64,000 nt of DNA from positions 2,294,001 through 2,358,000 of the forward strand of contig BJHW01000001.1 of assembly GCA_005405945.1 (NCBI GenBank), in the 5' to 3' direction. The stretch is from Streptomyces violaceusniger (lineage in GTDB: Bacteria > Actinomycetota > Actinomycetes > Streptomycetales > Streptomycetaceae). Of the stretch, positions 17,479 to 26,440 are shown piece after piece. The stretch's first letter is position 1. The number at the start of each line of letters is the position of its first letter. Under the pieces are notes generated by a model, which had not been told where the DNA came from, searched no databases, and saw only the letters and a list, made by a program, of their open reading frames with translations. The position numbers and the translations under genes are program-made.

Positions 17479-19949
17479 GCGTCGCCCTGCGCACCCTGCG
17501 CACCCGCTGGACCACCTTCACCGGCAGCTTCGTCGCCCTCGCGCTGGGCGTCGCGCTGACCGCGGTGATGGGCCTGGCGCTCGCCTCGTCCCTGGACGCG
17601 CCCGGCCGCGGACCGGAGCGGTTCGCCGCCGCGCCGGTCGTGGTCAGGGGAGCCGACACCCTGCGGGTGGACACCTCGACCGGCGTCCAGGTCCGCAAGC
17701 TCGCACATCCGCGCGCCGTGCCCGTCGGGACCGTCGCGAAGCTGCGGAGGCTCGGCGCCGTCGTCGCGGACCGGACGTTCGCCGTACGGGCGCGGGGCGG
17801 GCCGGACGACCTGGTGGGGCACCCCTGGTCCACCGCCGCCTTCGCCCCGTACCGGATCGACGCGGGACACCCGCCCCGCGCGGCCGACGAGGTCGTGGTC
17901 AGCGGGGACTGGGCGGGGCCGGGGAAACGCGTACGGACCGACCGCGGCACCGTGCGGGTCGTCGGAACCGTCGCGGGGCGCGGCTTCGAGAACGCGGTCT
18001 TCTATACCGACGCACGCGCCGCCCGACTGTCACCGCACAGCGTCCAACTCGTCGTGGACGCCGATCCGGCGGCTGTCCGCGAGGCGGTGCGCGGCAGCGA
18101 CGGCGACGGCGTCCGGGTTCTCACCGGGCAAGGGCGCCGCCAAGCCGACCCCGACCCGGACCGGGACCGGGACCGGGAGACCCTCGCGGCGATGAACGCG
18201 ATGTTCGGCACGGCGGGCGGTGTCGCCGCCTTCGTGTCGGTGTTCGTGGTGGCCTCCACCTTCGCGTTCGCGGTCGCCCAGCGGCGCCGGGAGTTCGGGC
18301 TGCTGCGCGTGGCGGGGGCGACTCCGGGCCAGATCCGCCGGATGGTCTTCGCCGAAGCGCTCGTGGTCGGTGCGCTCGCCTCGGCCACCGGCTGTCTGCT
18401 CGGCGCGTACGGCGCGCCACGGCTGGCCGACCGGGTGGTCGACGGTGGTCTCGCGCCGCGCTGGTTCACCATCGGCGACCACATCTGGCCGTACCACCTG
18501 GCCTTCTGGACGGGGCTGTTCGTCGCGCTGTGCGGTGCGGCGGCCGCGTCCTGGCAGGCGGGCCGCACCCGCCCCACCCAGGCGCTGCGGGAGGCGTCCG
18601 CGGACAGCGGGACGGGCAGGACGATGACCTGGGGCCGCTGGCTGTCCGGCCTGGCCCTGCTGCTGACCGCCGCCGCGACGCTGTGCCTGAGCCTGCTCAC
18701 GGACCCGGGCGACCTGCTGCACCGGAAGACCTATGTGAGCCGGCCGATGCCGCTGATCAGCGCGGTGGCGCTGCTCGCACCGGCGGCGGTGCGCCCGCTG
18801 ACCCGGCTGATCGCCTGGCTCCCGGCCCGGCTGCCCGGTGCCGGCGGCATGCTGGTGCGGGAGAACGCGGCCGCCGGTGTGCGCCGCACGGCCGCGATCG
18901 CCGCGCCCGTACTGGTCACCGTCGCCCTCGCCGGTTCGCTCCTGGGCGCCACCGCGACGCTGAACCGGGCGCGGGCCACCGAGGCCCGTCAGCAGACGGC
19001 CGCCGACTTCGTCATCACCCCGGCCGGGGACGCGGGGTTCGACACGGCGACGCTGCGCGGGCTGCGCGAGGTGCCCGGGGTCGAGGTGTCCGCGACCTCG
19101 ACGAGCGCCGTGTACGTCCTGGAGGACGGCGTGTCGCTGGTGAAGTCCGAGGCCCGCGCCGCCGACCCGGGTCCGCTCGCCGCCACGTCCCGGTTGCCAA
19201 TCGAGGCCGGGACGGCGAGCGATCTCGACGACGGCTCGATCATCGTCAATGGCGAGTGGCAGCGGCACACCGTGGGCGAGCGGGTGCGGGTGTGGCTCGG
19301 CGACGGCACCGAGAGGTCGCTGCGGATCGCCGCGGTGATGGCCACCGGCACCGGCGACAACGGCGTCTACGTCACCCCGCGCAACGCCCCGGGCGCGACC
19401 GTGGACCGGGTCGACATCGCCCTCGCGCACAGCGCCGACGCGGACGCCGCGGCCACCGGGCTGCGTGCGGCGGTGCGCCCCACCGGCGGCCACGTCTTCA
19501 CCAAGGACCAGTGGGTCAAGGCGAGTTACCCCGAGACCAACCGCACGACCCGGCTCGGCTTCCTGCTCGTCCTCGGCATCGCCCTCCTCTACACGGGCAT
19601 CTCCGTGGCCAACACCATGGTCATGGCCACCTCCGACCGCGTCCGCGACCTAGCCGTCCTCCGCCTGGCCGGAGCCACCACCTGGCAGGTGCTGCGGCTG
19701 GTGGCCGCCGAGGCGCTGACGGTGGTCGCGGTCGGCGCGGTCCTGGGCCTCCTGGTCACCGGGCTCAACCTGGCGGGCATGTGGAGTGCCCTGGCCCTGC
19801 TGTCGGTGCGGACCACGGTCGACGTCCCCTGGGCGGCCATCGGCGTGGCCGTGGCCGCCTGCGCGGTACTCGCCGTGGTCTCGTCGGTCGCCCCCGCCGC
19901 GTTCGCCCTGCGCCGCCGGGCGGTGGCACTGGCGGGCCTGCGGGAGTGA
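17472..19949 (+). CDS. FtsX-like ABC transporter permease
   Basis: An 825-residue membrane protein with a duplicated FtsX architecture. A first helix (about 12-35) precedes a large extracytoplasmic domain (about 40-240) and a three-helix FtsX block (about 245-370). A central pair of helices (about 390-440) leads to a second anchor with an extracytoplasmic domain (about 480-690) and a final three-helix block (about 700-820). With the upstream ATPase and the divergent two-component system it forms a module of the type that exports or senses cell-envelope-active peptides or lipids. The actual substrate is unknown. GTG 17472 overlaps the ATPase stop. Confidence 0.88.
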   Translation: MLSVALRTLRTRWTTFTGSFVALALGVALTAVMGLALASSLDAPGRGPERFAAAPVVVRGADTLRVDTSTGVQVRKLAHPRAVPVGTVAKLRRLGAVVADRTFAVRARGGPDDLVGHPWSTAAFAPYRIDAGHPPRAADEVVVSGDWAGPGKRVRTDRGTVRVVGTVAGRGFENAVFYTDARAARLSPHSVQLVVDADPAAVREAVRGSDGDGVRVLTGQGRRQADPDPDRDRDRETLAAMNAMFGTAGGVAAFVSVFVVASTFAFAVAQRRREFGLLRVAGATPGQIRRMVFAEALVVGALASATGCLLGAYGAPRLADRVVDGGLAPRWFTIGDHIWPYHLAFWTGLFVALCGAAAASWQAGRTRPTQALREASADSGTGRTMTWGRWLSGLALLLTAAATLCLSLLTDPGDLLHRKTYVSRPMPLISAVALLAPAAVRPLTRLIAWLPARLPGAGGMLVRENAAAGVRRTAAIAAPVLVTVALAGSLLGATATLNRARATEARQQTAADFVITPAGDAGFDTATLRGLREVPGVEVSATSTSAVYVLEDGVSLVKSEARAADPGPLAATSRLPIEAGTASDLDDGSIIVNGEWQRHTVGERVRVWLGDGTERSLRIAAVMATGTGDNGVYVTPRNAPGATVDRVDIALAHSADADAAATGLRAAVRPTGGHVFTKDQWVKASYPETNRTTRLGFLLVLGIALLYTGISVANTMVMATSDRVRDLAVLRLAGATTWQVLRLVAAEALTVVAVGAVLGLLVTGLNLAGMWSALALLSVRTTVDVPWAAIGVAVAACAVLAVVSSVAPAAFALRRRAVALAGLRE

Positions 19950-19960
19950 CCACGTCGGCT

Positions 19961-20010
19961 CGCGTCAGCCGACGTCAGCCCATGTCAGCCCGCGCCAGCC
20001 CGCGTCAGCC
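19961..20010. repeat. Five 10-bp tandem units overlapping the yjbQ stop codon
   Basis: Units of the form CGCGTCAGCC, GACGTCAGCC, CATGTCAGCC, CGCGCCAGCC, CGCGTCAGCC run without gaps. The last unit includes the minus-strand stop (TCA at 20005-20007) of the YjbQ gene. The array lies between converging genes, with no strong hairpin visible there. Confidence 0.8.
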
Positions 20011-20424
20011 CAGGAAGCTCAGCCGCACCTGGCGGTCGGGGTTGTCCCGGTTGGTGTCGACCAGGCACACCGACTGCCAGGTGCCCAAGCCCAGCCTGCC
20101 GCCGATGACCGGGATGGTGGCGTGCGGGGGTACGAAGGCGGGGAGGACGTGGTCGCGGCCGTGGCCGGGGCTGCCGTGGCGGTGGCGCCAGCGGTCGTCG
20201 GCGGGGAGGAGGTCGCGGAGGGCGGAGAGCAGATCGGTGTCGCTGCCGGCGCCCGTCTCCAGGATGGCGATCCCGGCCGTGGCATGCGGGACGAAGACGT
20301 TGAGCAGGCCGTCGCCGCCGTCCGCCACCTCGCGCAGATACGCCTCGCAGTCGGCGGTGAGGTCGGCGACGGTCTCGGTGGATCCGGTGGTGACGCTGAT
20401 GGTATGGGTACGGAATGTGCTCAT
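20005..20424 (-). CDS. YjbQ/UPF0047 family protein
   Basis: A 139-residue small beta-rich protein. Family landmarks are FVPHATAGIAI, the metal-like His cluster in WRHRHGSPGHGRDHVLPAFV, and GTWQSVCLVD near the end. The family has been linked to weak thiamine-phosphate synthase activity, but its true role is unsettled. The start at 20424 (MSTFRTHTISV) fits the family length; the frame is open about 19 codons further upstream without supporting signals. Divergent from the sulfonate-transport leader ORF. Confidence 0.85.
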   Translation of the reverse strand: MSTFRTHTISVTTGSTETVADLTADCEAYLREVADGGDGLLNVFVPHATAGIAILETGAGSDTDLLSALRDLLPADDRWRHRHGSPGHGRDHVLPAFVPPHATIPVIGGRLGLGTWQSVCLVDTNRDNPDRQVRLSFLG

Positions 20425-20488
20425 GGAACCATCCTGATACGCCGTCGCGTAAAACTCCCGCAACAAAGGTCCGAAGGGCAAGACACCG

Positions 20489-20518
20489 TTGACCGGTTCC
20501 GGACGTCCTCGCTAGCTT
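20489..20518 (+). promoter_or_regulatory. SigA-type promoter of the sulfonate operon, leaderless at the leader ORF
   Basis: TTGACC at 20489-20494 and TAGCTT at 20513-20518, separated by 18 nt. The -10 box ends 7 nt before the ATG of the 27-codon leader ORF at 20526, so transcription should begin at or next to that ATG. Confidence 0.65.
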
Positions 20519-20525
20519 CGAGGGC

Positions 20526-20609
20526 ATGTCTACGTCAGCCCTGCTCACCACGCGCGGTCATATCGACCTGCTGCGGGTGGCGTCCGCCGCGTGTCCCGGC
20601 CTCCGCTGA
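20526..20609 (+). CDS. Short leader peptide upstream of sulfur-transport genes
   Basis: A 27-codon ORF, MSTSALLTTRGHIDLLRVAS followed by AACPGLR, and a TGA. The HIDLxRVASAxC core matches the small 'putative leader peptides' seen before sulfur-assimilation and sulfonate-import genes in actinobacteria. The single Cys codon (TGT) sits five codons before the stop, where ribosome stalling in low cysteine could affect downstream expression. The ATG lies 7 nt after a -10 box, so the mRNA is probably leaderless and the peptide's translation obligatory. The permease gene starts 131 nt downstream, after a pyrimidine-rich tract. The regulatory role is inferred by analogy. Confidence 0.75.
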   Translation: MSTSALLTTRGHIDLLRVASAACPGLR

Positions 20610-20739
20610 CCCTTCTCCCCCTTCCCCGCCTCTCCTCCCCCTCGCCTCGGTCCCGTTCGGCCATACCGTGCTGATCGTCGTGTCGCGGGCCTGTACGGGC
20701 CTGTACGGGCGTCGAGGCGTACCCCTTTGTGGAGCCCCC

Positions 20740-21549
20740 ATGTCCCCGGTTCTCGAACCGGTCGTGCCGCTCTCCGCGCGCCGCCGCAGCGTGCCGCGAT
20801 GGCTGCGCCGTACGACCGGGCCCCTTCTGCTGCTGGTGCTCTGGCAGGTGTCCAGCGCCACCGGTGTGCTGCCCTCCGACACCCTGGCCTCCCCCGGCAC
20901 CATCGCCGGTACCGCCTCCGACCTGCTGGCGGACGGCACCCTCCCGCACGCCATGCTGGTGTCCGTACAGCGAGTGCTGATCGGGCTGGCGCTCGGCGGT
21001 GTCATCGGCGTCGCGCTCGCGCTGGTCTCCGGGCTCTCCCGGCTCGGAGAGGACCTCGTCGACGCGAGTGTGCAGATGCTGCGCAGCATTCCCTGGGTCG
21101 GCATGATCCCGCTGTTCATCATCTGGATGGGCATCGGCGAGGCCCCGAAGATCGCGCTCATCGCGCTGGGCGTCACCTTCCATCTGTATCTGAACGTCTA
21201 CGCGGGCATCCGCGGCGTGGACGCCCAGCTCATCGAGGCCGGGAACGCGCTCGGGCTCGGCCGCTGGGGGCTGATCCGCCATGTCGTGCTGCCCGGGGCG
21301 CTCCCCGGCGCGATGACCGGGCTGCGCTACTCCCTCGCCACCGCCTGGCTGGCGCTGGTCTTCGGCGAGACCATCAACGCCGATGACGGGATCGGCTTTC
21401 TGCTCAACCGCGCGCGGGAGTTCTTCCAGACCGATGTGATCGTGGTCTGCCTGATCGTCTACGCCGCCCTCGGCCTGCTCGCCGATTTCATCGTCCGCAC
21501 TCTGGAGAGGCTGCTGCTGCAATGGCGACCGAACTTCACCGGCAAGTGA
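20740..21549 (+). CDS. ABC importer permease, sulfonate/nitrate/taurine (SsuC/TauC) type
   Basis: A 269-residue membrane permease with about six helices. The EAA-loop consensus is present as [25 protein letters not shown], which docks the ATPase. Sequence blocks ([37 protein letters not shown]) are those of alkanesulfonate/taurine permeases. ATG 20740 has GGAG a few nt upstream. The gene overlaps the ATPase gene by 28 nt, so the proteins are made together. The preceding leader peptide supports a sulfur substrate; the specific sulfonate cannot be identified. Confidence 0.88.
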   Translation: MSPVLEPVVPLSARRRSVPRWLRRTTGPLLLLVLWQVSSATGVLPSDTLASPGTIAGTASDLLADGTLPHAMLVSVQRVLIGLALGGVIGVALALVSGLSRLGEDLVDASVQMLRSIPWVGMIPLFIIWMGIGEAPKIALIALGVTFHLYLNVYAGIRGVDAQLIEAGNALGLGRWGLIRHVVLPGALPGAMTGLRYSLATAWLALVFGETINADDGIGFLLNRAREFFQTDVIVVCLIVYAALGLLADFIVRTLERLLLQWRPNFTGK

Positions 21550-22327
21550 ACTCCCCGGGGAAGGAGTTGGAGAAGGAGCTGGGGCGGGAGACGGGCGACG
21601 GGAGCGGCGATGCCGCGGTGCGGGTGCGCTCGCTGACCCGCTCGTTCGACGGCCGCGCGGTCATCGACAACCTCCAACTCGACGTTCCGGCGGGCGAGTT
21701 CGTGGCGCTGCTCGGCCGCAGCGGCTGCGGCAAGTCCACGCTGCTGCGGGTGCTCGCCGGCTGGACCGGGAGATCGAGGGCGAGGTGCTGGTGCCGCGCC
21801 GCAAGGCCGTCGCCTTCCAGGCGCCCCGGCTGATGCCCTGGAAGCGGGTGTGGCGCAATGTGCTGCTCGGGCTGCCCGGCCGTCCCGGGCGGGCCGTGGC
21901 AGAGCGGGCGCTGAAGGAGGTTGGTCTCGGCCATCGCATCGACGCCTGGCCCAAGACCCTCTCCGGCGGTGAGGCCCAGCGCGCCTCGCTCGCCCGCGCG
22001 CTGGTGCGCGAGCCCGATCTGCTGCTGTTGGACGAGCCGTTCGGCGCGCTGGACGCGCTCACCCGGATCACCGCCCAGCAGCTGGTGGCCGAGCTGTGGC
22101 AGCGGCGCGGCTGCGCGGTGCTGCTGGTCACGCATGACGTGGAGGAGGCGCTGCTGCTCGCCGACCGCGTTCTGGTGATGGACGGGGGCGTGATCGCGCA
22201 TGAGGTCCGGGTCGACCGGGACCGGCCACGCGACATCGCCGATCCGCTCCTCGCCGAGCTGCGCACCGAGCTGCTGGACCGGCTGGGTGTCAAGGCGCCC
22301 GAACCGGCCGTCCACAAGGTCGCGTGA
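21522..22327 (+). CDS. ABC importer ATP-binding protein, SsuB type (frameshift)
   Basis: A 268-residue ATPase powering the sulfonate-type importer. A charged N-terminal extension of about 30 residues precedes Walker A ([11 protein letters not shown]). Then come the Q-loop [11 protein letters not shown], the signature [15 protein letters not shown], Walker [14 protein letters not shown] and the switch LVTHDVEEA. The frame breaks at 21759-21760 (LAG then [12 protein letters not shown]); one added G restores 269 codons. The break falls at the same codons (GGG CTG GAC) as in the ATPase at 16742-17478, which supports a systematic read error. It starts inside the permease gene. Confidence 0.88.
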
Positions 22328-22411
22328 CGGCCGCCTGGGTCTCTCCGGAACCGCCTCGCCGCCTGCTCCCTCCCCAACAGCCGGACCGCCAGGTCCAGCC
22401 CGCTCCCAGAA

Positions 22412-22456
22412 CTCCCGTACCTCCCGTACCTCCCGTACCTCCCGTACCTCCCGAAC
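22412..22456. repeat. 9-bp tandem repeat in the importer operon
   Basis: CTCCCGTAC is repeated four times (22412-22447), followed by a fifth copy with one change (CTCCCGAAC, 22448-22456). It lies between the ATPase stop and the binding-protein start, just before the expected ribosome-binding region. No classical Shine-Dalgarno is visible for the downstream gene, so copy number could affect its translation. Confidence 0.85.
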
Positions 22457-22469
22457 GGATCCTGCTGAC

Positions 22470-23504
22470 ATGAGACGGCGTATCGTCCCCGCCCTGTCCC
22501 TCCCTCTCGCCCTGCTGCTGTCCGCCTGCGTCAGCTCGCACGCGCAGAACAACTCCGGATCCTCCGGCAACACCGACGGCAAGGGCGATGTGACCCTCAA
22601 CGTGGGTGACCAGAAGGGCAATGACGAGGCGGTGCTGCGCGCCGCCGGGCAGCTCAAGAACCTCCCCTACAAGATCAAGTGGTCGACGTTCACCTCCGGC
22701 CCGCCGATCCTGGAGGCCGTGAGCGCCAAGGCCGTGGACATCGGCGGGGTCGGCAACACCCCGCCGGTCTTCGCCGCGGCCGCCAAGTCCCACATCAAGG
22801 TCGTGGCCGCCAAGCACGGCACGTCCGACGGGGAGGCGATCCTGGTCAAGAAGGGGTCGCCGCTGAAGCGGACGGCCGATCTCAAGGGCAAGTCGGTGGC
22901 GGTCGCACAGGGCAGCTCAGCCCACTACCAACTGGTCGCCTCGCTCGCCAAGGCCGGGCTCTCGATCAAGGACGTCAAGGTCAACTTCCTGCAGCCCGCC
23001 GATGCCCTGGCCGCCTTCAGCCGCGGCAAGGTGGACGCCTGGGCCGTCTGGGACCCGTACACCTCCCAGGCACTGCGCCAGTCGGACGCGCGGATCCTCA
23101 CCACGGGCCGGGGCGTGGTCAACGGCCTCAACTTCCAGGTGGCCAACCCCTCCTCCCTCGGTGACGAGAAGAAGGTCAAGGCCATCAAGGACTATCTCGG
23201 GCGGCTGCGCACGGCCCAGAACTGGGTCTACAAGCACCCCGAGGAGTGGGCCAAGGTGTGGGGCAAGGAGACCGGGCTGCCGTACCAGGTGGCGCTGGAC
23301 TCGGTGAAGCGGACCAATGGCACCCGGGTGTACGTCGCCGTCGACAAGCCCGCCGTCGCCTCGGAGCAGGAGATCGCGGACACCTTCGCGAAGCTGAAGC
23401 TCACCCCGCGCCGCTTCCAGTTCGCCGACTATGTCGACACCCGCTTCAACGGCGATCTGCCGCCCTCCACCTCCGCACCGCGCACCTACGGAAAGGGATC
23501 CTGA
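22470..23504 (+). CDS. Sulfonate-type ABC substrate-binding lipoprotein (SsuA/TauA-like)
   Basis: A 344-residue periplasmic-type binding protein tethered by a lipid. The signal peptide ends in the lipobox LLSAC (Cys20). The mature protein has the two-lobe fold of the nitrate/sulfonate/taurine cluster: ILEAVSAKAVDIGGVGNTPPVFAAAA, then KGKSVAVAQGSSAHYQLVA, then FSRGKVDAWAVWDPYTSQA. It captures the substrate outside the cell and delivers it to the permease encoded upstream. The ATG at 22470 is preceded by the 9-bp tandem array rather than by a good Shine-Dalgarno. Confidence 0.88.
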   Translation: MRRRIVPALSLPLALLLSACVSSHAQNNSGSSGNTDGKGDVTLNVGDQKGNDEAVLRAAGQLKNLPYKIKWSTFTSGPPILEAVSAKAVDIGGVGNTPPVFAAAAKSHIKVVAAKHGTSDGEAILVKKGSPLKRTADLKGKSVAVAQGSSAHYQLVASLAKAGLSIKDVKVNFLQPADALAAFSRGKVDAWAVWDPYTSQALRQSDARILTTGRGVVNGLNFQVANPSSLGDEKKVKAIKDYLGRLRTAQNWVYKHPEEWAKVWGKETGLPYQVALDSVKRTNGTRVYVAVDKPAVASEQEIADTFAKLKLTPRRFQFADYVDTRFNGDLPPSTSAPRTYGKGS

Positions 23505-23593
23505 ACCCGCCCCTTTTCGGGAGCGCCGCATCGGGTAAGCGCGTGGAAACCGTCAGCCGCGCGATACGTACCCGATGAAACGAGGTGAGCGTC

Positions 23594-24055
23594 ATGCACA
23601 CCGCCACGGCCCAGCGGACGGCCGCGTCGCCGTCCGCGGTGCGGGAGACCCTCGAATGCCGCCCCGAGGCGGCCGCGCGCGCACGACATCTCACCAGCGC
23701 CTTTCTGGAAGCCTTGCGTCCGGCGCCCGATCGGGGCGCCGCCGACGCGGTGATGCTGGTCGTCTCGGAGCTGGTCACCAACGCCGTACGGCACTCGGGC
23801 GGCCGGTTCTGCTCGCTGCGCGTATCGGCCGACCCCGACGCCATCACCGTCGCCGTCGGCGATGCCAGCCGCGTACCGCCCCGCCGGCGCACTCCGGACG
23901 TCCGCGGCGAGGGCGGCGGTTTCGGCTGGCCGATGATCAGCGGCATGGCCACGGCCACGACCGTCAGCGAGGAGCCGGGGGGCAAGACCGTGACCGCGAT
24001 CTTCGCCCGGAGAGGACGGGTGTCGGGGCCTGCCACCGCGCTGACACCGAGTTGA
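23594..24055 (+). CDS. ATP-binding anti-sigma-type protein (HATPase_c_2, SpoIIAB/RsbW-like)
   Basis: A 153-residue single-domain GHKL ATPase. The N-box is VVSELVTNAVRHSGG; the G1/G2 region includes VAVGDASRVPP and GFGWPMISGMA. Streptomyces genomes hold dozens of such stand-alone domains, which bind sigma factors or partner with phosphatases and anti-anti-sigma proteins. No cognate partner gene lies nearby. ATG 23594 is preferred because GAGGTGAG lies about 7 nt upstream; a GTG at 23585 is in frame. GGGTAA at 23534-23539 resembles the -10 of SigB-type promoters, a possible stress link. Confidence 0.75.
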   Translation: MHTATAQRTAASPSAVRETLECRPEAAARARHLTSAFLEALRPAPDRGAADAVMLVVSELVTNAVRHSGGRFCSLRVSADPDAITVAVGDASRVPPRRRTPDVRGEGGGFGWPMISGMATATTVSEEPGGKTVTAIFARRGRVSGPATALTPS

Positions 24056-24105
24056 CCCTCTCCGTGCCCTCGTGTGACGTCATCGCCCACCTGCCCCGTC
24101 CCGTT

Positions 24106-24912
24106 CTACCCCGCCTCCGTCCCCGTCCCCGTCCCCGACCCCGCCCGCGCGCGGTCCACGGCCACGGCGATCCCGTCGAGGACGCGTTCGAGGCCGAAGA
24201 CGAAGTCATGGTCGGTCGCCGGATCGTCGTACGCGCCGTCGGGCGCCGCCTCGAACAGACCCGAGGAGAACAGCAGCGCCACCTGCGGAAAGCGGTCCGG
24301 GGTGATGAGCCGCGCCAGGGTCCTGCCGTAGGCCCGCTCGGTCTCCTCCTGGCTCAGTCCCGTTTCGCTCCTGCCCTGCGCGTGTTCCTGGGACAGCAGG
24401 GAGGCGTGGCGCACATAGCCGCTGAGCAGGGTCAGACTGCCGACCTTCGCGGCCCAGTCCAGCTCCGTGCCGCTCAGCGCGCTCAGACCCGCTTCCATCC
24501 AGGCGATCTCATGAGGCCCCATCGGCGGCCCCGCGAGGGGCAGGCGGGGGAGCCAGGGGCGGTCGTGGTGGACCAGCCGCTGGGCGACGGTCCACTGCCG
24601 TAGCCCCTCGCGCCAGCGGTCCGGCGCGGTCTCGACCTCGGGCGGAGAGCCGAGCGCCAGGTCCCGCATGAGGACGAGGAGCTCGTCCTTGGATCCCACA
24701 TGGCGGTAGAGGGACATCGGGGAGACGCCCAGCTCCTTCGCGATCTTCGGCAGCGTCGCGCCCGCCAGTCCGTCGCGGTCCGCCAGTTCCACTCCCGTCC
24801 GCACCACTCGCTCGGTGTCGAGCGCGGCGGGCCGGCCGAGGCCCGAGGCCGGGACCGGGAGCCTCCACAGTCGGGCCAGCCCGGCGGGCGCCTCCTCCTG
24901 CTCGGCCGACAT
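24106..24912 (-). CDS. TetR-family transcriptional regulator (TetR_C type)
   Basis: A 268-residue repressor. The helix-turn-helix is at about residues 45-75 (LPKIAKELGVSPMSLYRHVGSKDEL), with the MSLYRHV recognition helix typical of true TetR/TetR_C members. The C-terminal ligand pocket fits PF02909-type proteins, which often govern transporters. An N-terminal extension of 30 residues precedes the HTH. The intergenic region to the divergent DUF418 gene holds an 8-bp inverted repeat overlapping both probable -10 boxes, so the regulator likely controls itself and that membrane protein. Confidence 0.82.
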   Translation of the reverse strand: MSAEQEEAPAGLARLWRLPVPASGLGRPAALDTERVVRTGVELADRDGLAGATLPKIAKELGVSPMSLYRHVGSKDELLVLMRDLALGSPPEVETAPDRWREGLRQWTVAQRLVHHDRPWLPRLPLAGPPMGPHEIAWMEAGLSALSGTELDWAAKVGSLTLLSGYVRHASLLSQEHAQGRSETGLSQEETERAYGRTLARLITPDRFPQVALLFSSGLFEAAPDGAYDDPATDHDFVFGLERVLDGIAVAVDRARAGSGTGTGTEAG

Positions 24913-24969
24913 GGCGCTTCTCCTTCTCGTACCTCGGTTGCTCACCAGGTACATCATGGCCTACGACTA

Positions 24970-25006
24970 CTTAGTATCTTCCATATAGATTATTGCTTAT
25001 ACTAAG
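24970..25006. promoter_or_regulatory. Long inverted repeat in the TetR/DUF418 divergent promoter
   Basis: CTTAGTAT (24970-24977) and ATACTAAG (24999-25006) are perfect 8-bp arms 21 nt apart, in an unusually AT-rich stretch. The right arm overlaps TATACT (24998-25003), a good -10 for the rightward gene. The left arm overlaps GATACT on the minus strand, a -10 for the regulator gene. Confidence 0.6.
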
Positions 25007-25086
25007 CCGTGCCAGGCCCGGGTGCCGAGGGCGCGCCCATGCCCCTTGCCCGCTGGGCCCTCATGTCAGGACGGAGAGAGATCCAG

Positions 25087-26310
25087 GTGGCAGCCATAAC
25101 GCAGTCCCATGCCCCGGGCCCCGCACGGGGCCCTGTCCGCCGGACCGAACGGGCCCTGGCCCCCGATCTGGCGCGAGGCTCCATGCTGCTGTTCATCGCG
25201 CTCGCGAACGCCGCTGTGGCCGCCTTCGGCAACCAGCCGGGCGCCGAGGCGTCGCCACACGGCTGGGAGCGCCCGTTCAACCTCGCCATGTTCGTCTTCG
25301 TGCACGCCCGCGCCTATCCGATGTTCGCCGTGATGTTCGGCTACGGGCTGGTGCAACTCGCCCGCAGACAGGACGCGGAGGGGTCCGGGCCGGGCGCGGC
25401 CCGCTCGGTGCTGCTCAGGCGCAACGCATGGCTCGTCGCCTTCGGTCTCGTCCATGCCGCGCTGCTCAACTTCGGTGATTTCCTGGGGGCTTACGGCATC
25501 GTCGGCATCCTCTTCACCCTGCTGCTCCTGCGCCGCGGCGAACGTGTGCAGCGCGTCGTGCTGTGGCTGTGGGGATGCACGGCGGTGTACGCCGCCGCAC
25601 TGGCGGCCGTGGCCGTGTACCGCGCCACGCACAGCGGCTCGGAGTCCGCCGCCGTGCCGACGGACGGTGTCGATTCACTCTCGGCCCCCGACTACCTCAC
25701 GTCCGTGGCCGACCGGCTCGGCGAGTGGCCGATCCACACGCTGACCGTGCTGCCGTTCATCGTGATCGTCTGGCTGGGGGCATGGGCCGCGCGACGTGGC
25801 GTCCTGGAGGACCCGTCCCTCCACCGGCGGCTACTGGTCCGCACCGCCGTGGTCGCACTCGGCATCGCCTTCGCGGGCGGGGTGCCGATCGGCCTGGTCA
25901 GCGGCGGATTCGTGCAGGTCGACGACGCCACAGCGGACGCGTTCCTGAGCCTGTACGAAGTGAGTGGCCAGTTCGGCGGCCCGGGATATGTGGCACTCTT
26001 CGGGCTCCTCGCCCTGCGCCTGTCGAAGGCCCGCTCCGCCCGGCGGCGGAAGCTTCCCGTGGAGGCGCTGGCGGCCCTGGGCCAGCGGTCGCTGAGCGGC
26101 TATCTGTTCCAGTCCCTCGCGTGGGTGGTGCTGCTCTCCCCCTTCGCCCTCGCGCTCGGCGAGCGGACCGGCAGCCCGACGCTCACCGCGGGTCTGAGCG
26201 CCGTCCTGGTCTGGCTCGCCACGGTGGCCGGGGCCTATCTCCTCCAGCGCCGCTCGCTTCCGGGACCCGCCGAGAAGCTGCTGCGCAGGCTGACGTACGG
26301 CCCCCGATAG
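25087..26310 (+). CDS. DUF418 multi-helix membrane protein
   Basis: About 407 residues with ten or so membrane helices. The C-terminal half is the DUF418 domain (ALGQRSLSGYLFQSLAWVVLL, with the conserved GR/QxSLTxYL-type motif). The function is unknown; family members are common in Bacillus and actinobacteria beside TetR regulators and may transport a lipid or drug. The start is uncertain: GTG 25087 has GGAGAGAG upstream, whereas GTG 25009 lies 5 nt after a TATACT -10 box and could be leaderless. The divergent TetR gene is the probable regulator. Confidence 0.75.
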   Translation: MAAITQSHAPGPARGPVRRTERALAPDLARGSMLLFIALANAAVAAFGNQPGAEASPHGWERPFNLAMFVFVHARAYPMFAVMFGYGLVQLARRQDAEGSGPGAARSVLLRRNAWLVAFGLVHAALLNFGDFLGAYGIVGILFTLLLLRRGERVQRVVLWLWGCTAVYAAALAAVAVYRATHSGSESAAVPTDGVDSLSAPDYLTSVADRLGEWPIHTLTVLPFIVIVWLGAWAARRGVLEDPSLHRRLLVRTAVVALGIAFAGGVPIGLVSGGFVQVDDATADAFLSLYEVSGQFGGPGYVALFGLLALRLSKARSARRRKLPVEALAALGQRSLSGYLFQSLAWVVLLSPFALALGERTGSPTLTAGLSAVLVWLATVAGAYLLQRRSLPGPAEKLLRRLTYGPR

Positions 26311-26343
26311 CCGGGCGCCACGCACATCGCGCACGCGGCGACG

Positions 26344-26380
26344 CCGAAGGCCGGCCGCCTCAGAGGCGACCGGCCTTCGG
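26344..26380. terminator. Bidirectional hairpin terminator
   Basis: CCGAAGGCCGG (26344-26354) pairs with CCGGCCTTCGG (26370-26380). Inside it, CGCCT pairs with AGGCG over a CAG loop, with a single mismatch between the two stems. Located between the convergent DUF418 and LPMO genes. Confidence 0.85.
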
Positions 26381-26440
26381 TATTCAACCACCTGCGTTCA
26401 AAACGCCCGCGTTCACCCGCTCGCGTTCACCCGCTCGCGT

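Noticed and set aside
17426..20437. Very long ORFs in other frames or strands of real genes, such as a 1003-codon frame over the FtsX gene, a 442-codon antisense frame at 63-1391 and a 718-codon antisense frame over metE
   Set aside because: High-G+C DNA leaves stop codons rare in all frames. These translations are Arg/Gly/Pro/Ala-rich, show no family motifs, and lie over genes with clear motifs.
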